Part shown: one piece after another, positions 47,926 through 60,800 of the stretch
Layout: each line of letters starts with the position of its first letter
Position numbering within the stretch: position 1 is the stretch's first letter
Assembly (NCBI RefSeq): GCF_004210375.1
Contig: NC_134834.1
Span: forward strand, 38,158,264-38,222,263
Direction of reading: 5' to 3'
DNA from: Tachypleus tridentatus
Taxonomy: Eukaryota > Arthropoda > Merostomata > Xiphosura > Limulidae
Length of the DNA: 64,000 nucleotides
Made by a program: the position numbers and the translations under genes
Notes under the pieces: generated by a model
What the model was told of the DNA's origin: nothing
The model's input: only the letters and a program-made list of their open reading frames with translations
Databases searched by the model: none

Positions 47926-48059
47926 TATATTTGAAAACGGCTGGTATGGATAGAGAAAGCACTAGTAGAGGAGCGAACAACGTTTCGACCTTCTCTACTC
48001 ATACCAGCCGTTTTTAAATATATAATTTTTTCTGCAAGTGGATTTTCTCGTCGTCAAGG
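47926..48059 (+). mobile_element. Short Penelope-type insertion with fold-back, 13-bp target duplication
   Basis: The flanks ATAGCCAAATACA (47913-47925) and ATAGTCAAATACA (48060-48072) differ at one base. The insert folds: 'gaaaacggctggtatg' at the left pairs with 'cataccagccgttttt' at about 48000-48015. The loop carries 'gcgaacaacgtttcgacctt', which is the antisense of the hammerhead 3' half (GAAACGTTGTTCGC). The right end is the shared terminal module 'tgcaagtggattttctcg'. Confidence 0.82.
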
Positions 48060-48072
48060 ATAGTCAAATACA

Positions 48073-49357
48073 ATGACTTCATGTTTGATGTTATCATTTC
48101 TACCTGAAAAGAGAATGATAAAAAATTAGTAATAAAAAGCATTATATTCCATGGTAATGAATGAAAACAGTTAGCTAACTACATGCTATGGCAGCTCTAT
48201 CATAAAGCTGTCACGTCCTAACATATTCTTAATTTTTATTTACTTTCCATATGTGAATACATTAGATGAGGATTATCACTGATAGAATACAGGAGAAGGG
48301 TGAAGAACTAACGATGAAAATTTCTAGGTCATGAAATAAGACCAAGAAAAAATAGAGATGGAAATGAAGATTTCTAACTCTACAACTGCCATAGACTGTC
48401 TAGTAACAATTTTGCAGCATACCTTTAAGTCACATTTATGTATAGGTCATTTAGTGTTACACTATTGTGGATCTTATGTTATACTAGAAATTTGAATTTG
48501 GTGTAATTTATTGTAACAATTATCATGTAAATTAACTCAATTGCATTTTAAGTTTGCAAATTTAAACTAACGTTGGCTTAAGAACGAGCTTTAATAAAGA
48601 TAGAAGGAAGTTTTTATATCATTTGTTTATGGGTCGCCCTCTAGTGGAACTATGTTTAGTGTAAGAGTAAGGTTGTATATAGAACTTGCAACGTGTTTTA
48701 ATATGAGTTATTGTGGTCTGTCTGTGTGTACATTTTTGACATTTGATTATATTTTAGTTTTCAGTAGTACTAACAGTTTAATTCTGAAGGTAAGAATATT
48801 ACGGGATTTAAAAAGTATCCAAATAATAAGTACTACTAATAGAGGAATTAGTGCTAAAAAGTTAGGTTTAGCGGTTAGGGCGCTCGACTCGCAACCTGCT
48901 GGTTTTAGTAACCATCCTAATACACATGCCGTCGTTATAATTCACACTAAATCCTAATATTTGTTGATACAAGAGTTGGCAGTGTTGACTAGCGGCCTTT
49001 TTAGTCTATCACATCAAAATTAGGCGACAAGCGCAAATAACCCTCTTATAGCATTTCGTAAAATTCAAACCAAACTGAAAAATTAACTTGGGTGTATTAT
49101 TATTATCGTTAGAGTCTAGATTTGCCTAACTAATTATTTAAACTACACTTAACGTCATGTTGCACTAATAATAGTGACGATCAGTATTATGAGTTTTAAG
49201 TTATTACTATTGGTATGAAACTTTAAAGAAATTCTTCATGTTACTAGTACTATTAGTAATAAAACTAATATTGTTAATGCTACAGTTATTAATTGGGTGG
49301 TACTTCATAGATTTATAACATTTTCAAGGTTGCCAACAATTGAATACCAGTTTGAGT
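48073..49357. other. Spacer with one degraded SINE, no gene
   Basis: AT-rich. The 101-codon frame at 48652-48957 has no domain, and its 3' third lies in a degraded SINE (48866-49070). Confidence 0.4.
48866..49070 (+). repeat. Degraded SINE family A copy
   Basis: Head-like 'ttagcggttagggcgctcga', body 'tacaagagttggcagtgttg', tail 'cgcaaataaccctcttatag' and 'aaaattcaaaccaaac'. The B box and core are lost. Confidence 0.65.
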
Positions 49358-49504
49358 GAGACGTGGTGGTTAGAGCAATCAGTTTTTAATTTGAGAATCT
49401 CAAGATCGAATTACTGTCACCAAACATGCTCACTCTTTAAACTGTGGGGTTTTATAATATGATAGTCAATCCCTATCTGTTGGTAAAAAAAGTATCCAAG
49501 AGCC
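49358..49504 (+). repeat. SINE family A 5' half
   Basis: Head 'gacgtggtggttagagcaat', core 'caccaaacatgctcactctt' and body up to 'gtatccaagagc'. The tail is absent here. A tail-like 'ttgtgtagctttgtatgaaattc' remnant lies at about 49948-49972, so later DNA may have split this copy. Confidence 0.68.
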
Positions 49505-49970
49505 CTCTTAAGTTAAAGAGAGCTATTATGGATGCTTCTCATTGGGAGCACTGAGAACCAGTACGAATCCTAGAGCAAACATCTTGCTGGCTTCCCTTTT
49601 TCTTTCTTTTATAACATTTTAAACAATTTATTAAAAAGGAGATCTGAAAATGGGACAGCAACAAGCTCATAAACAAGGCAAAATCATGATAGCAACCATT
49701 TTTAGCTTGCGGTATAAGTGTAAAAATGTAACAAATATCTTTTAAATCTATAAACTAACATATATTTATTAATTATTAGTCAGTTTATTTACTCTTAATG
49801 TATCAACTATCTATATGCAAAGAAAATCTAAATACTATGTTTTATATGTTTAAATGAAAAATGTAGTCTAAAGGGGCTTTATGGTGTAATCAGATTTCAT
49901 TTCATTTACCCAAGTCTCTGGACATTCCCCCTTTTGGCAGGTCTGGTCCTTGTGTAGCTTTGTATGAAAT

Positions 49971-50129
49971 TCACAACTAAAAAAGTAAAATTTTACTATG
50001 GGATAAAGTGTTGCAAGAGGATTCAAGAGTATGAGTCTGTAGATATTTGTATGTTCACTGAAGCAAAATGGAACAGTCTGATACATTTCCTGGATCCATA
50101 TGATGTTGAATATGACCTAGATCTAGCAG
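49971..50129 (+). other. Unassigned open frame ending at a good splice donor
   Basis: The frame open over 49958-50170 starts in a SINE tail remnant. The following residues (KCCKRIQEYESVDICMFTEA, then DPYDVEYDLDLAG) do not look like the AT-driven chance ORFs around it. CAG|GTAAAA at 50129/50130 could be a donor. I recognise no family. It could be a 5' exon of TAF1B or of an unknown gene, a transposon fragment, or chance. If joined to the acceptor at 51831 the protein frame would not be the TAF1B frame, so only a non-coding or uORF role fits TAF1B. Confidence 0.3.
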
Positions 50130-51856
50130 GTAAAACAACTACAATGCACTGTAGAATGCTGCTAGTTTAGCAAGAAATGCACTTTTTTTTAAACTGGTGT
50201 ATGTTAGCATGAGAATAGGCCCAGGTGCATGAATGTTGGTATCAGTGCACATTATTAATCAGTTGTTTTAGTGCATTAGTTGTAAATGGCTATTGTTATC
50301 TTTTTTTTTTTAGTGGAGCATTCAGGTCACAGCTTTTTATTTTCACTTCAGCAAAATATCAAATTATACTATGGCACAACTTATTTTTGCCACTAACACA
50401 ATCAGTTAAGTGACAGTTAATGAGATATGCATATAAACAGTTTTAAAGCAGTTTTATTGCACTTGCATGTAACTAATAATTTTGAAACTCTCTTACAAAA
50501 AAGACTAAAATTAATTGCATATTTTATCAGCTGTTAAAATGAAGTTCAAAATATAGTAAGCTATGAGTAGCAAAATTTTAGAGAGTATTGGAAGAAAACT
50601 GAACAGAAAAATACAAATGAAGTAAAAAAAATGTTTAAACATTTATTGAAATTTATTCACACAATATAGTTTAAAGTGTTATATGTATGTGTGAAACTTT
50701 GTACCTACTCCATTTTTTTTCTTAATTTAAACTTTTTTTTCCAGTTTAGAATATAGAACAAGTAGTATTTCTCAGCTTATTTTGTTTCTTAAAATGATAG
50801 TTTTTATTCCTAATTTTTTCATTTATGCCCTCACTAAACTGTCATTCAAAAGAAATTATTTTTTTAAGATGTCTGGAAATAGTATTTTATTTCTGAAAGT
50901 TTGCTTTAAATTCCTAATTTTACATTTAATCTCTTGCAGTGCAACTTGAGGCTTTACTTTGATAATCTGTAAGACCTTCAGCCATGATTTGGCCAGATTT
51001 TAGTTATGCAGTTTTTCAAAATTACGAGTTTCCAGGACTTTTTCTCAGTTGTGATTGGTTAGCTATAGATGATTAGTATAATAAAGTCCTCTGATATCCT
51101 TGTACTGTCATGATAGTATGCAAGGACACAAGTTTAAGGTTTGAAAAAGCCAGCTAAGTTCAAGTTAAGATTTTTTTTTTTTTGTAATTGAAAAGTTGAC
51201 TTAGTGAGTGAACTGTGAACAGCAGTAATAGAAGCCAGCACTTTACACAAATGTAAGAGGGTAATTGATGATTTTGTAAGGAAAAAGAAATACTGAGATT
51301 AAATTTATTTTTTGCATTGATTGAATTGGAAGAACAGTTTTGAAGGACTAAAGTTTTTAATAATACTTTTTTGTCTGTGGATTATTATACCCAATTTTAA
51401 AATCTGAGTGAGATTGCACTACAGTACATCAATTAACAATCTTGTGACAAGTCAATCCCTTTGTATTCAGGTTCAGTTTGAACTATTTGAATAGTTTCCA
51501 TTCAACTTTAACAGTATAAATACTGAATAGCTAAAGAACATTTAATAAATTTAAACCTAATGATGTATCAGGTATAATATTGGTGGTTTATGTGCTGAAA
51601 AAACTTAATTGTATTGTATTTTAAAAGATAAAACCTTAATCTTACTGAAAAAATGATACAGTTTACAGCTAATCACATTAGTCAATTTTTTCAGAAAGTT
51701 AAAAATAGAAAATCTGTTTTGCATCAAAGTAGAATAGGTTTTCTACTTTAGAAGAATCAAAAGTCTATATCTTTTATTCATTTCCCAAAGCATTACCAAG
51801 TGACATTTTACTGTTTTTTTCTTTATTTCAGGACTTTTGACTATAACAGGTGAAAT

Positions 51857-54800
51857 ATGCCTGTATGTGAAATTTGTGGAGCAGAAGAATTTGATCTTCA
51901 TGATGGACTTTATTTTTGTATGACTTGTAACACACAAACTACAGTATGTTTGAGTTTATTTCTGTGTTACAAATTAATTCTCTTTCTAATCATTTATTGT
52001 AGTTTTAGACAAAGTAAATTTAAGGAATTAAAAATGTTTATATATGTAAAAACGGCTCATTCGGTCATCATCAGGTTCACCGAAGAAGGTCAAAACGTTC
52101 GCTCCTCTACATAAGATATTTTCTCAACCCAAACGAGCCGTTTTTACATATGTATTTCTCTACAAGTGGGTTTTCTTGACATCACTAATTAAAAATGTTA
52201 CTGCACATTTCAGACTGTCATTAGTCACCACCAACATTTGGGTCATAGCATGTTACTTGCAACTTGAAAATAAGCAATTCAATAGTACAGTAATTATTTT
52301 TCAGATCTGTCTGTTTCACCACAGCCTTACTGCAAGTAATTGTTATCGATCAATAGTTTTTTCTTTCACAATTGATTAATAGTTTACTCATAAATTCATT
52401 CAAGACTATCCATCTTGCATCTGTTGAACAATTTTATCATGTCAATATCCTCTTTGGATATTTTCATAGTCAGGGAAAATGGATGAAGGATAAGAACATG
52501 GTATTATTACTATATAAATATGAATCTTTTGAAGAAAATTTTATAAGTGATTTCTAATTTAGTAGACTTGTGTAAAGATATTTATTTATAATTATGTCTT
52601 CATAGTCTATTCAGTTGTATGTTAAGCAGATACTTTGTTTAAATTATAAAATTATTTTTGGTAGCAAATTTTAGAGGAAGAGGAGGATCCACATAGTCAA
52701 TTGCTGGGTGTGGCCATTAAAGAAAAGAGATGTAAGAGAACAGTTGAAGAAGATCGGGGTGACCAGTGGATATCACTTGAAGCATATAATATTATTATCT
52801 GTAAACAAGTACATGCTCTAATAAATTTAGGTGCTTCACCAAAATTAAAGGTAAAAATGAGAAATTTAATTGTAAAGCTTAATTTTCAATTTTTGTTTAC
52901 TTTTTACGACTTCAGTTTCAAATTAATATACAAATCACATGACCAGATGTTTGAATAAATAAAATCATTGAATATATGTGTGTTTGTGTGTGTGTATGTT
53001 AGGTTTTTTTGTTTATTATGACATAAGGCAATGAAAGTATATTTAAATGGGAAAATATATATATATAACATGGGGTAACTAACTTGCATAATTTAATAAA
53101 CATGTCGGATTTCAATATTTGTAATGGTGAAAAACTTACCAACTTACTTTTATTGGTAAGCATGTAAGCAATGTTTCAGGCAACAACTTTTTATCATTGT
53201 TTTCTTGTTTACCAACAAAATTATTTTAATTTGGTGAGTTTATCATTACTATATTTTCCATTTAGAATTTTTTAATTTCTTCACCTTTGAAATTTTTTTA
53301 TTATTAGATTTATATATTTGTTATTTTGACTATTGAGGCTGTAAAAATACACTTTTGAATAAAAGCTTATACACTTGACAGTATGTTTGACGTTCATGTG
53401 TTATAGTTTATACAATATATTTTAAGATCTTTAAATTATTAATATGTATATATTATTTTGTATAAAGTCAGATAATAGAAATTATACTGAGTGCGGCATG
53501 GCCAGGTAGTTAAGGCACTCGACTCGTAATTTGGGGGTTGCAGGCTCAAATCCCTGTCACACCAAACATGCTCACCCTTTTAGCCATGGGTGTGTTATAG
53601 TGTGATGGTTAATCCCACTATTTGTTGGTAAAAGAGTAGACCAACAGTTTGCAGTGAGTGGTGATGACTAGCTGCCTTTCCTCTAGTCTTACACTGCTAA
53701 AATAGAGACAGATAGCTCTCATGTAGCTTTGTGCAAAATCCCAAACAAACCAAACCTTCCAGGTTTATTTTATCTGTAGATTTACAAAGCTAGATGGGGT
53801 AGAAGTTTCATACATATTTTTTTTAACAAGTGCTTTTATAAAAAATAAAATTAAAACCATCATTATTTGTGTACATATATAAAGAACTAAAGTCCATATA
53901 ATTTATATTTCAGTAAATTATTGTAAGATTGGACTATTTGTAAGATGATATAGAGCAAGGTTTGCTCTGTCACAGTCTACCACTTGTTCAAACAGGGTTA
54001 AAATAATTTAGACTACTGAAAGGGGATGTTTTCCTAAATTTAATAAAACAAAAATCTCTATCTTAAGCTTATTTAAGGACACTTTTAACTGAAGAAAAGG
54101 AAAAATGTCAGGGATTTTAGTTGCAGTTTGTACACATGTAGATCACAAAGAGTAAGTTTACTGCTTGATCATAAAGATCACATTTGTTGGTTATTTACAG
54201 AAAAAATGTAAACTTAATTGTAAATCTTATGTTAGAAATGTTTTATCTTGTAATAGTGAGTGATAGAAATTTAAATTGCTCATGGAAGTGACAGATGTCA
54301 CATTATTGTTCACATGGATTAAGTTCATATAAGTAGCGAAGTTAAAATTTGAAAGACATTCATCAGTATTTTTTTCTGTTTATTCATGAGTAATAGTTTG
54401 TATTTACTGTTTACACTTATTTTTTGTATTTTATACCATAAGTAGAGACAAGTAGTGGTGAATTATCTTAATTTGATAACATATTGTTGATTCTTGTTTC
54501 TCTTCAATGAAGAATATAAAATAGCTAAATAAAAAGATGTGAATAAAAAGTACAGATTTTAAAGTGGAGAGTATTGTGTAAAAATGAAATAAATGTGAAA
54601 TAAATACTTTTTGAAATTTTTATTCTTTGTGTATCATTTTCTTACTGATGAATTGTGTAGTTATGTGGTTCAAGAGCTGTAGCAGAATAGCTCTGTATTG
54701 CTTCCAATTGAGTTATTAATTCTGCATTTCTAAACTACTTAATGTGTATAAAATTCACAACACTTGATAAGATTCTTAAATACTAAACATCTGTTTTATT

Positions 54801-57800
54801 ATCATTGCATCTTTTATATGCATAATGAGATCAGCAGTAATGTTGATAGATTTATACCTATCTGTAAGGTAGTATGCTTTATATGTTAATTTGTTTTACA
54901 GGATGTTGTTTTTAACCTATGGGCAAGATACATCCAGAAATGTGAGCTTGCTTTTAATAAAGAAGAATTGAATGAGGATACACCAAAACTTTCAGTATAC
55001 CCTAACCGTAGGTAATTATTAGTTATAAGATACTAGGTTTTATTTAATTACTCTTAGAAGAATATTTAAAATACTTCAAGGAAAGTTGAAGTCATGTCTT
55101 CCTTGCTTTGACATGTAACTTGATTAATATATATGCAAAAACAGCTCGTTTGGGTTGAGAAAATATATCTACAAGTGGGTTTTCTCGACATCACTGATGT
55201 AACTTGATTCATCATCTTATGTCTGAGTAAATGTAGTTGGTTTTAAATACTTTTTATAGAAATAACAGTGCATTGTTCTATTTATTAATCCTTTTAAGCA
55301 GTTCTTGTTAATGTTTAAAAGGCATTTTAGATTATTTTGATTTATATATAACATTATTCTCAAATTATTTTCATTATGTAGTTTAGAAGAACTGGTAAAT
55401 TATAGCTATGATACAATGAATTTCCTCATATTTTGGAGAATTTTGTTTCTAACTCTAAAATAAGACATTGTTCATTTTTGGTGATTGTCTAGAAAATTCT
55501 CTTTGAGTACATAAGAATTTCAAAATATAATTCTGTTATTATTAGAGACTTGTTTAAAAAACAAGTTAACACCAGAGAAAGTAGATTTTTTGTTAACTCT
55601 TGATAATGGAGGTAAAAGTGTGCAGTTTCTGACTTTTTATAGTTACATTCAGCATTCAAAACTACTTTATTATCAATGTATGTGGGTAAAATTATCCCAA
55701 AAATATAATTAATAAATCAAATTTTAATATTATTGAAGATTTAATTTCTTAATTTGAAAAGGAAATATTGAAATAATTTCTCTGTAACATGACGTTTGTT
55801 TGCTCTTATTTGCCCATTTATGTTTTTCATTACCTCTCTATTATTTAACATATATTACACCTTATAATTCAGATATTACTAAGGCATAGTGTAATTTCTG
55901 TAGCTTTAAATCATCTTTGTAAATTTATGAAAGTATAAACCATAAACTCAGACCCACTTTTCACACACACATCTCATTCTGTCTCTCACAAATTGACAGT
56001 AGTTCTCTCTCTTTGATGTTTGCTATTAAATAACTTATAACCAATGGAAAGACAAAATTGGAATTTATAAAATGACATCTAATGCTACCTTGTTCTCGGT
56101 AGTGATGTTTATTTATTTTGCTTAGTGATTGGAAGCTATTGCCAAGCTCAGATCAAGCAGCAAAGGAAATAAAAATTACTTTACATGTTGAATAGTTAAC
56201 ATCCTGAAGAAAAAAAGTACACTAACAGATCATTAATAAAAAATCTTGAAACTTAATTTAGAAAAATTTATACTTTCTATATGAAAGCCCTGTAATATTT
56301 ATTAGTAATTTTGTGAAGATGTGTACATTTTAAAATGTTACAGTATAATTGTTTTATGGTTACTTTAGGAAATATGGGTTGGGTTGAATCCACCCACTTT
56401 TAGTAAAAGGTTTTATGTTATTACTCTTTAAATTATGTCTTACTAATAATCCTGTAATACAACCTGTAAATCACATGGTAAATTAGAGAACTGAATGATA
56501 TATGAAATCTACTCACAAGCATACCTCAGGTTGAAAGTTTAATTTTGATTTTACTTTTATAACAGTAACTGAATAATATATTTAAAAACAAGAACAACAA
56601 ATTTAATACTTATATTTAGCTTCTCTTTTGGATATTTGCCCACCAGTGAAACTTAAGCTTAGTTTCTTACATTATTAATATATCAGATAGTTTTTATTTA
56701 TTTCTAATACACAGTCAAGAACAAAATAAAAATGTGAAAAGCAGACAATGCTCAATAACTATTATAATTTAACTAGCTTTTTAACCAAGACACAATTGCC
56801 TTGAGGTAAATTACAATAAAATACTTTTATTTATAGAAAGATTGTCACACTTCACATGCAAAATCTCTATAACATCCAAGTAATTATCAAACATTATATT
56901 TGCTATTGCATCTTTGTATAGATTTGGTCAATTTGACTAACCTCATAACCACCATAAAAAATTAGGAAATTGCTAAAAATTAAGAGTTTTCCTTCTAGAA
57001 TGACTGAAGATTATAATACAAAACTAGAAATGTTTAGTCTAAATATCTTCAATTTAATAACATTATATATTTGTTATTTTTATTTTATTGACTTTTTTTA
57101 GCTGTGTCTGACTAATATTACAGAAGCTGCGATGACGTGGCACATGTATACTCATGCCACTGTATCTAATAGTATGAAACTGGGCTTTTACAAAGTAACT
57201 TGTCTTTGCTTTGCTTTTTTCTAGTAGGCCATTGTTTTGTAAAATAATCACATTTCAGTTATAATACATACATGCATATATGTATACATATTATTATTAT
57301 TTACAAACAAGTTCTTAAATTTCAGTTATTTTTCTTAAAATATAGAACAGGAAATAAGTATTGAAAACAATGAACTTTGTATGCATTTGCCACTTTCCAT
57401 AATCTGCTAAACCTTGTCAAATTTTACACTTAAGAGGGTATAAAACAATTTTTTTGAGGTTTTATATACATGCATTTTAAAATAACTATATTGTATTTGG
57501 GTCCAAAAAGCATGGTATTTAAGCTCCATTAAATCTTCCATTTTGCTTCAATTCTACTGTGAAGAGAATAGTATTCCTGCATAAATACAACACAGAGGCT
57601 GAAGAATTCATGTAAAAGATATTCTGAGCTTTTGATTGGTCATAGATACGAGAGAACAAAGTAGGTGTATATAAGCAAGTGGAAAAGGTGGGCAGGGCAG
57701 TTTTGGTTGATTCAATAAATACATTAATATCTCAGAAAGTAGAAGGGTTCTTATTTCATATTGTAGGTTTCCGATATTGGTAATTTGAGTTTTTAACTTG

Positions 57801-60800
57801 TAAGAAACTGTAGACAATTTGGACATCACAAACATTTAAATTGAACTGAAGCTACATTCAGTATATCATGAGAAAAACAAAAATCAATATTTAGGATTTT
57901 CTTTTAATATTTACCTTAAAGTTAACAAATTAAATACTGTATAATATTAAAATTTGAAATATAATCCACAATTTGACATGAAATTTAATGACATACATTC
58001 ATAAAATACTAGTTCAATAAAATTTTGAAAGTACAAATGTGATGGCATGCCCTTTGACCCCTGATCATAAATAGACCTGTTGAGATAGTGTTAAATAGAA
58101 ATAAACCTTAAATTGATCAGGATGAATAATTGAAACTGTCTGTTATAATCTGCAGTCATTCCAGAAAGAAAAAAAGGATAATTAAAATTTAGTATGTGTT
58201 GAATATAAAGTATGTCAAACCAACTGAGTCTGTATGTTGTTAGGGTAGAGAAATTAATAGATAAAATATAAAATTTTACTGAAAAAAAAAGGCTTTTGGA
58301 AACTGCAAGATAAGTAGTTTTGTAAATTTCTTAACCTGAAAATCACTTTGCACTTGAAGTAGTAAGAGTCTGAGTCACTGTCTGACTCCGTTATGTTTAC
58401 ATGTAAAATCTGAATTTTCACGTACTTGTATCGTGTTTCTCCGAAAATAAGACAGGGCTTATATTAATTTTCACTTCAAAATATGACACTAGGGCTTATT
58501 TTTGGGGGATGTCTCATTTTGATATATTAAAAAAATGAAGTTACAAAGTAAAACTATTAAACTAACCATTTAAAATAAACTATTATTAAACTATTAAACT
58601 AACTGATTAATACTTAAACAAACTAATTAACTAACTATTAAACTAATTAATAAATTATTTTTTTTTATTTCTTTCCTCTTCCTGCCACTCTTAACTAGGG
58701 CTTATTTTAAGGGTAGGGCTTATATTAAAACTATCCCCAAAAATCACACTAGGTCTTATTTTATGGGTAGGTCTTATTATCAGAGAAACACGGTAATATT
58801 TATCAAAATTTGCCATATTTTATGTTGTAGTTTGTATGTATTCATGGTTATCTGCTAGTTGCAAAGTCGATCAAATTGGCCAAACCTCTATAGATAATCT
58901 GCTCACACACTGTTTTTGTAGATAATGCATATATAAAAAAGACTTGGTCAGAATTCAGTGATAAAACTGTTATGTCACATAAGGATAAGAATATTTGAAA
59001 GTCTTAAGGTCTTAAATCAGAGATTAGAATTTCAAAAACCAAAATTTTAGTTTTTAAGTTCATTCTAGAAAATCAATATTTATGCATTCATCTTTTTATG
59101 GAAATGATACTGTCAATTTTAGCAAAGGTTTTAGGAGATGTGATTTTCTTACAATTTGATCTGCAGTATGAATTTTATTTTCAGTTTATTGTTTGTAACT
59201 ATACGATTAATATTTATATTAAAAAATAAACTAGCATAAATGCATACACATATAAAGAGATTGCTCTTGCTTGTATGTATAATCTGTATAAATAACCAGA
59301 TTTGATCACTTTTTAGAGATGTACTAGTTCTTCAGGATAAGAAAAAAATTCCACAGACCTATCATTTGTCTAAACTGGTTCAACAAAAAAGAACTAACAC
59401 TAACAAACGAAAGAAGAGGAGGAAAAAAATGTTCAATAAAACAGAAAATTCTAAAAAGAAACGTAAGAAGGAAAATTCAGCAATTGAAGACAGCAACAGT
59501 ATAGATAGTGCATTAGGAGGTTCAACCTCAGAAAACACTGTTTGTGAACTTGAATCTAGGTCTTCAACAAAGAAAAGAAGTTTGCCATTGGACCTCTTCT
59601 CTGACCATGCCAAGTGTATGATAGTATGTTAAATATTTTAGTTGGACTAATTAACAGCTTATGTAGTGGCTTACAGTAATCAAGGAGAAACAAGTACAGT
59701 TTATCATTTCATTTTTTCTTATTTCAAATTTTGAATTATGCATTCCTTATGAAACTTAAACTGTTAATCATGATTGGATGGTATTATAAAACACACACAT
59801 AAAAACTATTTTAAACTGGCAAGTGATCCACACTTGTTTCATTTTGAAATGTATTTGATACCTTCATATCTAAGATTTAGAATTTCAGTTGTAGTTTCTC
59901 GTGTGAATCTGTGAAAATGGCACTTTCAGGTGACCTGGACTGAACAGTGCATCTGTTGAGATTTTGTGTGGTATGATAACTTTAGCTGCAATCAACATAT
60001 TTTGAAATTATAAATCTTGTAGGCCATCATAATGGTAGTATAAATAAAAGGAAGATTCATCATTACACCTGCTTAAACTTATTTACAGTAAGAGCATTGT
60101 TTAAATAGTTAATGTAATTGATATCTTGTAATAGCTTTCACATACGAATTGGATATATCTTGTTACTTTTACTCTTTAGAGACCTAAATTAATATAAACT
60201 ATTTGGGAGGTGTAAAGAACAACTGAAATGTCATTCACATAACTATCAATTACTACTCATGTGATTTCCCTGTGGTCAGTTTTATTAAAGAAGGATGGAA
60301 TTCTCTGGAAATTGTCTCAGTAAAAATTGTTTTAAAGATTTAGCATACAGGATCACACATAAAAGGTGTTATGAAGTTCATTAAAAAATCAAAACTTGAG
60401 CACTTTTGAATAGTTCACTGTTCTTCCTCAAGATAGTTAACTAATTGAAAATACTTGAATTTTGGTCGTCTTTTTTTAGTTCAGTGATATTTAGATAATC
60501 CAAAGATAGATGGGTTTCATATAGTTAAGAATGGTTGAAAATGTTTAATCCAGCAAAGGTTTTACAAAGTACAAATTGTCTATATATAGGGTCTAGTATC
60601 AGGCAACGTTGGTTGCATTCATAATGTTATTGAATGGGTTTTTCCCAGATAATTTATTTGAAACGATAATTCTTTTGTAATTACAGATTTTCTCTCTCTT
60701 TAAGTTATGTCAAACCAGTTTTTTGCCTATTGTTCTCGTGTGTAATTATCATAAAGAAGTGCAACAGTTTAAAGTGATTAATTTGTTATACTGTAGAAGG

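Noticed and set aside
48652-48957. 101-codon forward ORF as a gene
   Set aside because: No family signature, and its 3' third is a degraded SINE.
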